This document shows positions 9,143 to 16,685 of a DNA stretch of 64,000 nt, one piece after another; the stretch's first letter is position 1, and every line of letters starts with the position of its first letter. Made by a program: the position numbers and the translations under genes. The notes under the pieces are model-generated. The model made no database searches. It worked only from the letters and a program-made list of their open reading frames with translations, and was not told where the DNA came from. Source of the DNA: Methylaequor sp045563055 (GTDB taxonomy: Bacteria > Pseudomonadota > Alphaproteobacteria > Methylaequorales > Methylaequoraceae); assembly GCA_045563055.1 (NCBI GenBank), contig JBJKUR010000014.1:1-64000 (forward strand). Direction: 5' to 3'.

Positions 9143-9766
9143 ATGTTTTTATCTACGCACTTAGTTCTAAAAGCTTACGAAAGAGGTCTATTTCCGATGT
9201 CTGATTCCAATAATGATCCATACATCTATTGGGTTGAACCTAAGGAGAGAGGGATAATAGACTTACAAGAGTTTAAGGTGCCTAAGAGCTTAAAGAAGAT
9301 TATAAAAAAAAATAATTACGAAATTAAAATCAATTCACGTTTCGAGGATGTAATCAAATTATGTGCAAAGAACAGATATCGAAATACTTCCTGGATAAAT
9401 AACCAGATAATAGAAAATTACACCAAACTTAATAAACTTGGTTTTGCAAAATCCGTAGAATATTATTTTAATAAAAAACTGGTAGGTGGTTTATATGGAA
9501 TAATACTGGGCAAAATATTTTGCGGTGAAAGTATGTTTAGTCTAGTACCAAATGCCAGTAAAATTTCCCTTGTTTATTTGGCGGTTTTATTAAAAGAAAA
9601 TGGGTTTAAGTTTATTGATACTCAGTTTTATTCAGATCATTTAAAGCAATTTGGTACAAAGAAGATATCAAAAAAAGACTATCAGAATATTCTAAAAAAA
9701 AATTTTAAAAAAAAAAATATTATATTTCGAGATTCTCTGAAGAAAATACTAAAGAGTTACTTTTAA
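9143..9766 (+). CDS. aat: Leucyl/phenylalanyl-tRNA--protein transferase
   Basis: This 207-residue enzyme adds Leu or Phe to N-terminal Lys/Arg of proteins and so makes N-degrons. It has the family motifs YERGLFPMSD, YWVEPKERGIIDL, GGLYGIILGKIFCGESMFS and FIDTQFYSDHLKQFGTK. Its partners are in the same window: ClpS recognises the N-degron and ClpA unfolds it (14065-16658). The Lys-rich C-terminus follows codon usage, not a domain. It ends in a 4-base convergent overlap with the DUF2155 gene. Confidence 0.94.
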   Translation: MFLSTHLVLKAYERGLFPMSDSNNDPYIYWVEPKERGIIDLQEFKVPKSLKKIIKKNNYEIKINSRFEDVIKLCAKNRYRNTSWINNQIIENYTKLNKLGFAKSVEYYFNKKLVGGLYGIILGKIFCGESMFSLVPNASKISLVYLAVLLKENGFKFIDTQFYSDHLKQFGTKKISKKDYQNILKKNFKKKNIIFRDSLKKILKSYF

Positions 9767-10152
9767 AGTGAATTATTATTTCTTAGGAAAATTGGATCCT
9801 CTTCTAAACATTTTTCGAGCTTGATATCATAAACAGAATTTTTTGGTGAGTTTATGTATTGAGAAGAATTAAAAATCCATCCAAAAAAGTTATTTTCATC
9901 ATCTATATTCAATTTATGACTTATAAGCGCCAGCTCATCATTACGACCTTTTTTCTCAACCTTTACACACCTATGAATGACAAAACTTGAATTATTTAGT
10001 TCAACGGTTTGTGAGAGAGGAGTTGTATAGAAAACTTTTTCATTTGTTGTCTTATTCAAGATTCTGAGAATCGCCCCTTGACATTCTACTTCCTGTGATA
10101 TGACAAAATTAAATTTTATCAAAAGTATTATTAAAAATGAAAAATATTTCAT
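9763..10152 (-). CDS. DUF2155 domain periplasmic protein
   Basis: This 129-residue exported protein has a signal peptide (1-19, ends NFVISQ). A single small domain with conserved cysteines follows (Cys in VECQG, IHRCVKV and LEKC). The family pattern for DUF2155 is visible: ILNKTT early, FFGWIFNSS in the middle and SVYDIKLEKC at the end. Function is unknown. In alphaproteobacteria this family often lies next to aat and an NDUFA12/MlaD cluster, as here. It overlaps the small gene upstream by 4 bases. Confidence 0.8.
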   Translation of the reverse strand: MKYFSFLIILLIKFNFVISQEVECQGAILRILNKTTNEKVFYTTPLSQTVELNNSSFVIHRCVKVEKKGRNDELALISHKLNIDDENNFFGWIFNSSQYINSPKNSVYDIKLEKCLEEDPIFLRNNNSL

Positions 10153-10373
10153 TCTTTTCCAATTGAAAATTCTAATTTTTTTAAAAATTCATTTACCTTC
10201 AGTTTAAAGTCTTGTTCATCACAACCAAGAAGAACTGCATCATCAAATGTATTTTGGAGAATGGTAGTTACTTCTGAAAAATTTTCATTTAAAACCTTAT
10301 TAGTTTCTTCGCATGAAATTACTTTTTTTTCTTTATCAATCCACAGAAACTCTCTAGTGACTTTTTCTTTCAT
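10149..10373 (-). CDS. Small conserved-context hypothetical protein (74 aa)
   Basis: I do not recognise this 74-residue protein. It is soluble, has no signal peptide or membrane segment, and looks all-helical after a short N-terminal strand (EFLWIDKEKK). It has two cysteines (ISCEE; LLGCDE). It is tightly packed: one base after the MCE gene upstream, and a 4-base overlap with the DUF2155 gene downstream, so it is surely translated within the same operon. A role linked to the MCE proteins or DUF2155 is only contextual. Confidence 0.7.
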   Translation of the reverse strand: MKEKVTREFLWIDKEKKVISCEETNKVLNENFSEVTTILQNTFDDAVLLGCDEQDFKLKVNEFLKKLEFSIGKE

Positions 10374-10374
10374 G

Positions 10375-10824
10375 CTACTGTGTCGCTAAAAAAATTATTT
10401 TACTTACTTGATCCTCTATTGATTCAAAATCTTTAACGTTTTTAATTTCACTTTCTTTTTTTAAGATATCTTTTGAATCTCTATTTAAAGGTTTCAAAGA
10501 AAGGTATTTATTCCCTAAAATTCCGTCATTTGAAACCTCTATAGAAACTTCTTTTGGTATTTTAATATTTGAATATATCTTAAACTTCACCTCTGCAAAA
10601 AAATCTTTATCTAACTTTACCTCACTAATAACACCCACCTTCACTCCACTAAGTTTCACGTCGTTACCAATCATTATTCCTCCGACTTTAATGAATTTAG
10701 CACTTAGTTCGTATGAATCCTCTGCATTTTTATCAATGTTAACATTTAAAAACTTAACAAAAAATAAGATTGCTATTAAAAATGTCAGTCCCCCTAGGAC
10801 AGTCTCAATATAGTTTTTCTTCAT
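10375..10824 (-). CDS. MCE/MlaD domain protein, second of a tandem pair
   Basis: This 149-residue inner-membrane-anchored periplasmic protein has one N-terminal helix (about 11-28). A single MCE domain follows (about 38-115, with LSGVKVGVISEVKLD and SNDGILGNKYLSL). MlaD-type proteins form hexameric rings that carry phospholipids between the two membranes. It overlaps the other MCE gene by 4 bases. No MlaE permease or MlaF ATPase is adjacent; they would have to be elsewhere. Confidence 0.88.
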   Translation of the reverse strand: MKKNYIETVLGGLTFLIAILFFVKFLNVNIDKNAEDSYELSAKFIKVGGIMIGNDVKLSGVKVGVISEVKLDKDFFAEVKFKIYSNIKIPKEVSIEVSNDGILGNKYLSLKPLNRDSKDILKKESEIKNVKDFESIEDQVSKIIFLATQ

Positions 10825-11273
10825 ATTTCCTTGTTATTTTCACCTATTTCAATGATTTTTTGAAGTAATTCCTCAATAATTATTGAATCTTCAGAAAATG
10901 AAAATCTTTCTCCGTTTTCCATTACCTTATCACTTCCACCTATTTCTATTAAGAGAAATTTTTTACCAAATAATCCATCTGTCTGGATTGAGACCGATGA
11001 ATCATCTGTTATGTTAATATCTTTGTTAACAAGCAATGATATATTAGGGTAATTATTGTAAAGGAAAATTTTTTTGACTTGACCAACCTTTATTCCTGAA
11101 ATCATAACATCTGTCCCGACATCAACTCCATCAATTTTATTAAATGATGCGATGAACATATTATAGTTATCCTCATTAGCCTTATTATCCATTAAAACAA
11201 GATTAAAAAGAATAATCGATGCCCCAATTCCCAAGAAAAATCTTTTAAACCTTATATTCATTTCGGTTTCCAA
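10821..11273 (-). CDS. MCE/MlaD domain protein, first of a tandem pair
   Basis: This 150-residue protein has the same build as its downstream neighbour: an N-terminal membrane helix (about 10-27) and an MCE domain (ISGIKVGQVKKIFL; QTDGLFGKKFLLIEIGG). The C-terminal acidic helix SIIIEELLQKIIEIGEN would line the ring pore in MlaD. The two proteins align along their length but differ at most positions, so they are old paralogs. It overlaps the end of the NDUFA12 gene by 16 bases. Confidence 0.88.
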   Translation of the reverse strand: METEMNIRFKRFFLGIGASIILFNLVLMDNKANEDNYNMFIASFNKIDGVDVGTDVMISGIKVGQVKKIFLYNNYPNISLLVNKDINITDDSSVSIQTDGLFGKKFLLIEIGGSDKVMENGERFSFSEDSIIIEELLQKIIEIGENNKEI

Positions 11274-11620
11274 ATTGAAATAATATTTTTAATTTTTGTA
11301 GTATCTTTTTTATCTTTATATTCATAAGCATAAGGTGTGCCGGTTAAGTTTGGAACGTGTTCTTTTACCCAAGGTTGTCTTTTACTATTCTGATCAGGGA
11401 TCTCATCAGACATATGGTGTAGCCAGGCATTCCATTCTTGAGGTACTTTACTGGCTTCGACCTTTCCCTTATAAACAACAAAACGTCTTGTTCTAAAGTT
11501 ATTTTTCAGTGATGGGGAATTTTTTGAAAAATAATTATTTCCATATCGATCTGTACCAATTTTTTTTGCGAAAATAATACAATATATTTTAAAAAACCAA
11601 GAATTGTATGATAAACTCAT
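11258..11620 (-). CDS. NDUFA12-family protein (NADH:ubiquinone oxidoreductase 17.2 kDa homolog)
   Basis: This 120-residue protein matches the NDUFA12 accessory subunit of complex I found in alphaproteobacteria and mitochondria. Diagnostic stretches are GTDRYGNNYF, RRFVVYKGKVEASKVPQEW, NAWLHHMSDE and KEHVPNLTGTPYAY. It sits at the matrix/cytoplasmic side of complex I near the Q module in known structures. The nuo operon is not in the window. It heads the leftward operon NDUFA12-MCE-MCE-orf-DUF2155, and its start is 28 bases from the divergent nrdJb-like gene. Confidence 0.9.
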   Translation of the reverse strand: MSLSYNSWFFKIYCIIFAKKIGTDRYGNNYFSKNSPSLKNNFRTRRFVVYKGKVEASKVPQEWNAWLHHMSDEIPDQNSKRQPWVKEHVPNLTGTPYAYEYKDKKDTTKIKNIISIWKPK

Positions 11621-11648
11621 TTATATTACTTTTTAAATTTTAGTATAT

Positions 11649-12485
11649 ATGGATAAATATAACGATTTTAAAAACTTTATCGACAATTTTATTGATAATT
11701 TTAAGAATCATATCAATAATCTCAACGAAAATAACAGAAGCAGTATTATCAAAAAAGTTGATAAAGATATAAAACTTCTTGTGAACCAATTTCAAACTTT
11801 AAAAAATGACGAATTTAGTGATTCAATAAGCGTTAAAAGACGAAAACTTCCTCATCGAAGAAAAGGTTATACTCAAAAAGCATCAATAAACAACCACAAA
11901 GTTTATCTAAGAACAGGTGAATACATGGATGGTTCGCTGGGAGAAATATTTATTGATATGCATAAAGAGGGCGCAGCTTTTAGAAGTTTAATGAATAATT
12001 TTGCAATTGCTGTATCTATCGGCCTTCAATATGGAGTTCCTCTTGAAGAGTTTGTTGAGGCATTTACATTCACTCGTTTTGAACCTAGTGGTGAGGTTCA
12101 TGGAAATACGGAAATTAAATTTTCAACTTCAATACTGGATTACATTTTTAAAGAGTTAGCAATTTCATATCTAGGAAGAGATGATTTTAGTAATCAAGAA
12201 CACAATCAGACTACAGAGCTAATTCCAGATGAAAAAGTCAAAAGTAAAAAAAAAGACGCGGAAATTGTCCTGAAAGAATTTGCTAGCAGAGGGTACATTA
12301 GAAAAAAGATTTTTGATAACAAACTTACTCTCATAACAAATGAGAATGAAAAGTCACGAACTGAAAAGATAAAAAAAAACCTGAATTTTGAGGGAGATCC
12401 ATGCGACAAATGTGGAAACTTTACAATGTATAAAGACTCTAAAAAAATTAAGTGTTTAACATGCAATCATGAACTAGATGTATAA
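11649..12485 (+). CDS. Free-standing TSCPD / C-terminal domain of class II ribonucleotide reductase (NrdJb-like)
   Basis: This 278-residue protein corresponds only to the C-terminal part of adenosylcobalamin-dependent ribonucleotide reductase. After a private helical N-terminus (1-60) come RRKLPHRRKGYTQKASI, HKVYLRTGEYMDGSLGEIF, DMHKEGAAFRSLMNNFA and YGVPLEEFVEAFTFTRFEP (about 65-150). A variable linker and a C-terminal zinc ribbon (CDKCGN then CLTCNHE) follow. The catalytic barrel is absent and the space upstream is a 28-base intergenic gap, so it is not a recent truncation within this locus. Pseudomonas NrdJa/NrdJb is a known split; here the NrdJa partner is not adjacent. It may supply the reducing/regulatory tail in trans. 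It overlaps the RidA-like gene by 8 bases. Confidence 0.85.
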   Translation: MDKYNDFKNFIDNFIDNFKNHINNLNENNRSSIIKKVDKDIKLLVNQFQTLKNDEFSDSISVKRRKLPHRRKGYTQKASINNHKVYLRTGEYMDGSLGEIFIDMHKEGAAFRSLMNNFAIAVSIGLQYGVPLEEFVEAFTFTRFEPSGEVHGNTEIKFSTSILDYIFKELAISYLGRDDFSNQEHNQTTELIPDEKVKSKKKDAEIVLKEFASRGYIRKKIFDNKLTLITNENEKSRTEKIKKNLNFEGDPCDKCGNFTMYKDSKKIKCLTCNHELDV

Positions 12486-12954
12486 TTTATTAGAGAAAAA
12501 GTTACACGAACTAAAGATCAGTCGGCACCTTAAAAAAAACCAATCACTCGCTAATTATAAACCCTATGTTTTTAGTAATAACTTTATATTTATTTCAGGA
12601 CAATTACCTTTAACAAAAAATGGACTTTTACATACTGGAAAAATTAGCAAAGAGTTAGATATCAAAGAGGTCTCAACTTGTATTGAAGTAGCTACCTCCA
12701 ACTTAATTTGGAATGTAAATGACTGCATATCAGATATTAAAACTAAAATCTTATCCATACAATGTTGCAGTATTAAAGGGTATTTTAACTGTGAAGAAAC
12801 ATTTGAAGATCACTCAAAACTTCTAGATATTTCATCGAATATGATTAGAAAAATCTTAGGAGATTCTGGGGTTCATAGCAGAGTTGCTATTGGTGTTTCG
12901 AGTCTTCCCTTAAACTCACCTGTTGAAATTGAAGGCATTTTTTCCATATCATAA
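12478..12954 (+). CDS. RidA/YjgF-YER057c family protein
   Basis: This 158-residue protein is of the larger RidA-like subfamily (endoribonuclease L-PSP-like). Motifs are NFIFISGQLPLTKNG, TGKISKELDI, ATSNLIWNVNDCISDI and the C-terminal VHSRVAIGVSSLPLNSPVEIEG. RidA proteins hydrolyse reactive enamine/imine intermediates from PLP enzymes, but this subfamily is less well studied and the substrate is unknown. It overlaps the NrdJb-like gene by 8 bases and is followed by the FemAB-like gene 6 bases later. Confidence 0.85.
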   Translation: MYNLLEKKLHELKISRHLKKNQSLANYKPYVFSNNFIFISGQLPLTKNGLLHTGKISKELDIKEVSTCIEVATSNLIWNVNDCISDIKTKILSIQCCSIKGYFNCEETFEDHSKLLDISSNMIRKILGDSGVHSRVAIGVSSLPLNSPVEIEGIFSIS

Positions 12955-12960
12955 AGCATA

Positions 12961-14091
12961 ATGATTTTAAAACAAATTACTTCAATTGAAGATGCAAAAG
13001 AATTTTGCCAATTAAATTTTAGAGATTCTTCACCTTTTTTAAGATATGATTTTTTTAAGTTACTTGAAGATTCGGAATGTACAAATCGATACTCAGGATG
13101 GATACCCTCTCATTTTTTGATCAAAGAAAAAGATGAAATTGTTGGTTTTATACCTAATTTTAAGAAACTTAATTCATTTGGTGAATATATTTTTGATCAT
13201 ATGTTTGAGCATGCATATTACCAAATAGGAGTAGAGTATTTCCCAAAATTTTTATCTGGTATACCATTCACCCCTGTAACTAAACTAAAGTTTATATATT
13301 CAAATAAATCTATAAACACAATAAATGTTTTGAAACTTGTAGAAAATTATCTAAATGAACAAAAGGTCTCTTCTTTTCATGTAAATTTTATCAATGAATC
13401 AATTGCTAATTTACTCGAAGAAAATAACTTTTTTAAAAGAATAGGAATTCAATATCATTGGATAAATAAGTCTTTCGGAAACTTTAAAGATTTTTTGGAC
13501 TCTATGAAAAGTAGGAAAAAAAAAAATATTCAAAAAGAGAGAGACTTTCTTAAAGATCAAAAAATATTATTTGTACATAAAAAAGGAAATCAAATCAAAA
13601 AAGAGGATATGATCAACCTTTTTAAATGTTACATGAATACAATTGATAAAAAATGGTCTAGGGCATACCTAAACATTAATTTCTTCGTAGGTTTAATAAA
13701 GACATCAGCTCTAGAAAACATGTTGCTTATCTCGGCTCATAAAAATGGTAAATTGCTAGGTAGCTCGATCCACTTTATTGGAGATGACACTTTATATGGG
13801 AGATATTGGGGATGTCTAGAAGATATACCTTATTTGCATTTTGAACTCTGTTATTATCAGGCTATCGAATATGCTATTAAAAATAAACTTACTAAGATTG
13901 AGGCTGGAGCCCAAGGTGAACATAAAATTTCAAGGGGTTACAATCCAATCTTAACATTTAGTAATCATTGGTTTAACAATAGTACTCTAAAGGAGCCTAT
14001 TAGAGATTATCTTCAAAAAGAAAACAAAAAAACAATTGATGCAGCAAAGTATCTGGAAAAGTACTCACCCTTCAGCATAAACACAGATTAA
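12961..14091 (+). CDS. FemAB-like / GNAT-fold protein (DUF482, COG3146)
   Basis: This 376-residue soluble protein matches the DUF482 family of predicted N-acyltransferases, which resemble FemX/FemAB peptidoglycan transferases. Family markers are SPFLRYDFFKLLEDS at the start and YIFDHMFEHAYYQIG with PFTPVT (about 75-105). An acetyltransferase-like core follows, with SSIHFIGDDTLYGRYWGC and KIEAGAQGEHKISRGY near 260-330. The substrate is unknown. Its last 27 bases overlap the end of clpA (convergent). Confidence 0.82.
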   Translation: MILKQITSIEDAKEFCQLNFRDSSPFLRYDFFKLLEDSECTNRYSGWIPSHFLIKEKDEIVGFIPNFKKLNSFGEYIFDHMFEHAYYQIGVEYFPKFLSGIPFTPVTKLKFIYSNKSINTINVLKLVENYLNEQKVSSFHVNFINESIANLLEENNFFKRIGIQYHWINKSFGNFKDFLDSMKSRKKKNIQKERDFLKDQKILFVHKKGNQIKKEDMINLFKCYMNTIDKKWSRAYLNINFFVGLIKTSALENMLLISAHKNGKLLGSSIHFIGDDTLYGRYWGCLEDIPYLHFELCYYQAIEYAIKNKLTKIEAGAQGEHKISRGYNPILTFSNHWFNNSTLKEPIRDYLQKENKKTIDAAKYLEKYSPFSINTD

Positions 14092-16344
14092 TTTTTTTTG
14101 GTTATTAGTGTAGGAAAGTTTGAATTTATTGTTCTTTTCACAAAAATCAATCTTTAGATTGCCTAACTTTTTGTTTGTCTTGAGCATTAAATCAGCTAAA
14201 GGTACTTTTATTTTATCTTCAATAACCCTTGCCATTGGCCTTGCACCGTTTTTTATATCAAAACCTAATTCTAGTACTTTCATTTTCGCTTTTTGAGTAA
14301 CACCCAAAGAAATATTATTATCCATCAACATTGACTCTAGCTCCATTATAAACTTGTCAACTACCTTGATAGAGTTTTGTTTATTTAAAGCTTTAAAATT
14401 GACAACACTATCTAGCCTGTTTCTAAACTCAGGGCTGAAAAACTTTGAAATAGCTTTTTCATTATCACTTATTGAATTTTCTCCAAAAAAGCCGACTTTT
14501 TCCTTGACTAGATCGTCAGCACCAATATTACTTGTCATAATAAGGATTGCGTTTGTAAAATCCACTTTTTTACCAAGATGATCTGTAAGTTTTCCGTAAT
14601 CCATAACTTGAAGTAAAATATTAAAAAGATCAGGGTGGGCTTTCTCTATTTCATCTAAAAGGACAACTGAGTATGGGTTTTTATCCACTGCATCGGTAAG
14701 AAGTCCACCTTGATCAAAACCAACATAACCGGGAGGAGCTCCGATCAACTTAGAGACACTGTGTCTCTCCATATACTCTGACATATCAAAGCGAACAAAA
14801 TTCATTTTCATTATGTTTGCAAGCTGACGAGTCAACTCTGTTTTACCTACACCTGTTGGACCAGAAAATAAAAATGAACCTATTGGTTTTTCTTTATTTC
14901 TTAACCCAACCTTTGAAAGCTTGATTGACGACGAAACTGTTTTAACAGCTTTGTCTTGACCAAAAATAAGTGTCCTAAGGTCTCTCTCAAGATTTTTAAG
15001 TTTAACCTTGTCATCAGATTTAATTGAGTTTTCCGGTATATTCGCAATTTTGGAAATAGTTTTTTGGACATCTGATTTCTTAATTAATTTTGAAGATCTT
15101 TTCTCATTGATTTTGACTGCAGCTGCTGTTTCATCAAGAACATCCAATGCATTATCCGGAAGTTTTAAATTCAAAAGATATTTTCTTGACAAATTTACTG
15201 CTTCACTAGAACATTCATCGTCAAATTTCACTCCATGAAAATCCTCATAATGAGGTTTTAAACCATCGAGAATCTTTATTGCATCTTCGACCGATGGCTC
15301 GTCAACATCAATTTTTTGAAATCTTCTGCAGAGTGCCCTATCCTTTTCAAAATAATTTCTGTATTCACTGTAGGTAGTTGAACCTACACATTTGAAATTT
15401 CCCCTTGTCAACGCAGGTTTCAGAATATTGGATGCATCCATCGACCCACTACTTGTTCCACCAGCTCCAATAAGAGTATGAATTTCGTCAATAAAAAGAA
15501 TATAGTCTTCAGATTTTTGGAAAAAATCTATGACTTTCTTTAATCTCTCTTCAAAATCTCCTCTAAACTTCGTGCCTGCAAGTAAAGCACCCAAATCCAA
15601 AGAATATATTTGAGCGTTTTTAAGTGAAGAAGGTACTTCTTTTTTAATAATTTTAAGAGCCAAACCCTGAGCTAATGCAGTCTTACCAACTCCAGGATCA
15701 CCTACAAAAATAGGGTTATTTTTATTTCTTCTTGCCAAAACATGTATTGTTCTATTTATCTCTTTTTCTCTGCCAATAATTGGATCTATAAAACCTTGTA
15801 TAGCCTTTTGATTTAAGTTTTCACAATATTTTTCAATTGCATCATTTTTCTTTTTTAGTTCATCGTCACCAGAATAGTCTTCTTCTACCGATTCAAAAGA
15901 TTGTTCATCAGATTCTTTTTCTATTCCATGAGACAAATAATTTACAACATCAAGCCTGTTTAAATTTTCTTGCTGAAGAAAGTAAACTGCGTGAGATTCT
16001 CTTTCACTAAATATAGCAACTAGTACATTTGCAGCATTAGCCTCTTCTCTTCCAGATGATTGAACGTGAATCACTGCTCTTTGGATTACTCTTTGAAAAC
16101 CTAGGGTAGGCTTAATTTCACTGGAAGTCTTTGATATTAGATCTTTAAGATTGACTTCAACAAACTTTTCTAGTTTCGATTTGAGAGTCTTAGCATTTAT
16201 GGAACAAGCATCCAAAACTTTTATTACATCACTGTCATCTAGCATCGACAAAAGAAGGTGTTCTAAGGTCATGTACCTGTGTTTGTATGACTTTGCAAAT
16301 TTTTGCGTTCTTTGAAGAGTCTTTTCTAATTCGTCGGAGATCAT
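14065..16344 (-). CDS. clpA: ATP-dependent Clp protease ATP-binding subunit ClpA
   Basis: This 759-residue AAA+ unfoldase feeds substrates to ClpP. I choose the start at MISDELEKTL, not the upstream in-frame ATG at 16365. It matches the ClpA N-terminus and gives an ATGA overlap with the clpS stop. In order: Clp N-domain (1-140), first AAA module with GDPGVGKT (215-222) and FIDEIHTLIG, and second module with GPTGVGKT (495-502) and LLDEIEKAHPD. The sensor/C-terminal domain, with KNGARPMARVIEDKIK, ends the protein. An acidic linker lies at about 143-165. With ClpS and Aat it forms the bacterial N-degron route. The clpP gene is not in the window. Confidence 0.95.
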   Translation of the reverse strand: MISDELEKTLQRTQKFAKSYKHRYMTLEHLLLSMLDDSDVIKVLDACSINAKTLKSKLEKFVEVNLKDLISKTSSEIKPTLGFQRVIQRAVIHVQSSGREEANAANVLVAIFSERESHAVYFLQQENLNRLDVVNYLSHGIEKESDEQSFESVEEDYSGDDELKKKNDAIEKYCENLNQKAIQGFIDPIIGREKEINRTIHVLARRNKNNPIFVGDPGVGKTALAQGLALKIIKKEVPSSLKNAQIYSLDLGALLAGTKFRGDFEERLKKVIDFFQKSEDYILFIDEIHTLIGAGGTSSGSMDASNILKPALTRGNFKCVGSTTYSEYRNYFEKDRALCRRFQKIDVDEPSVEDAIKILDGLKPHYEDFHGVKFDDECSSEAVNLSRKYLLNLKLPDNALDVLDETAAAVKINEKRSSKLIKKSDVQKTISKIANIPENSIKSDDKVKLKNLERDLRTLIFGQDKAVKTVSSSIKLSKVGLRNKEKPIGSFLFSGPTGVGKTELTRQLANIMKMNFVRFDMSEYMERHSVSKLIGAPPGYVGFDQGGLLTDAVDKNPYSVVLLDEIEKAHPDLFNILLQVMDYGKLTDHLGKKVDFTNAILIMTSNIGADDLVKEKVGFFGENSISDNEKAISKFFSPEFRNRLDSVVNFKALNKQNSIKVVDKFIMELESMLMDNNISLGVTQKAKMKVLELGFDIKNGARPMARVIEDKIKVPLADLMLKTNKKLGNLKIDFCEKNNKFKLSYTNNQKKLICVYAEG

Positions 16345-16658
16345 TGGTCTGGCTCCATAATACATTTAAGAGGATGTTGATCTGTTTTAGCCATTTTTAA
16401 AACTGTTTCAACTTTAGTTTCTGCAATCTCTTTTGTAAATATACCACAAACTCCAGATCCTTTTTTATGTACCATCAACATTATATTTACAGCTTCACTC
16501 TCATTTTTTCTAAAAACTATTTTAATTAAATTTACCACATATTCCATGGGAGTGTAATCGTCATTTAATAAAATAACCTTAAAAAGTTTAGGTTTTTTTA
16601 ACTCAATTTTTTCTTGAGTAATAACCTCAGTTACATTTAATTTTTCGTTATTTATCAT
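16341..16658 (-). CDS. clpS: ATP-dependent Clp protease adaptor ClpS
   Basis: This 105-residue adaptor binds N-terminal destabilising residues (Leu, Phe, Trp, Tyr) and hands the protein to ClpA. After a flexible N-tail of about 22 residues comes the core with VILLNDDYTPMEYVV. Its Asp-rich loop lines the N-degron pocket, followed by VHKKGSGVCGIFTKEIAETK. It is directly upstream of clpA with a 4-base overlap, the usual clpS-clpA pair. Confidence 0.96.
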   Translation of the reverse strand: MINNEKLNVTEVITQEKIELKKPKLFKVILLNDDYTPMEYVVNLIKIVFRKNESEAVNIMLMVHKKGSGVCGIFTKEIAETKVETVLKMAKTDQHPLKCIMEPDQ

Positions 16659-16685
16659 ATATTATATAAGGTAAAAATATCCTTT

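Noticed and set aside
11649..12485. A decaying fragment of a full nrdJ
   Set aside because: The frame is intact, all family motifs are kept, there is a fresh N-terminus and tight coupling with the next gene; it looks like a maintained separate gene.
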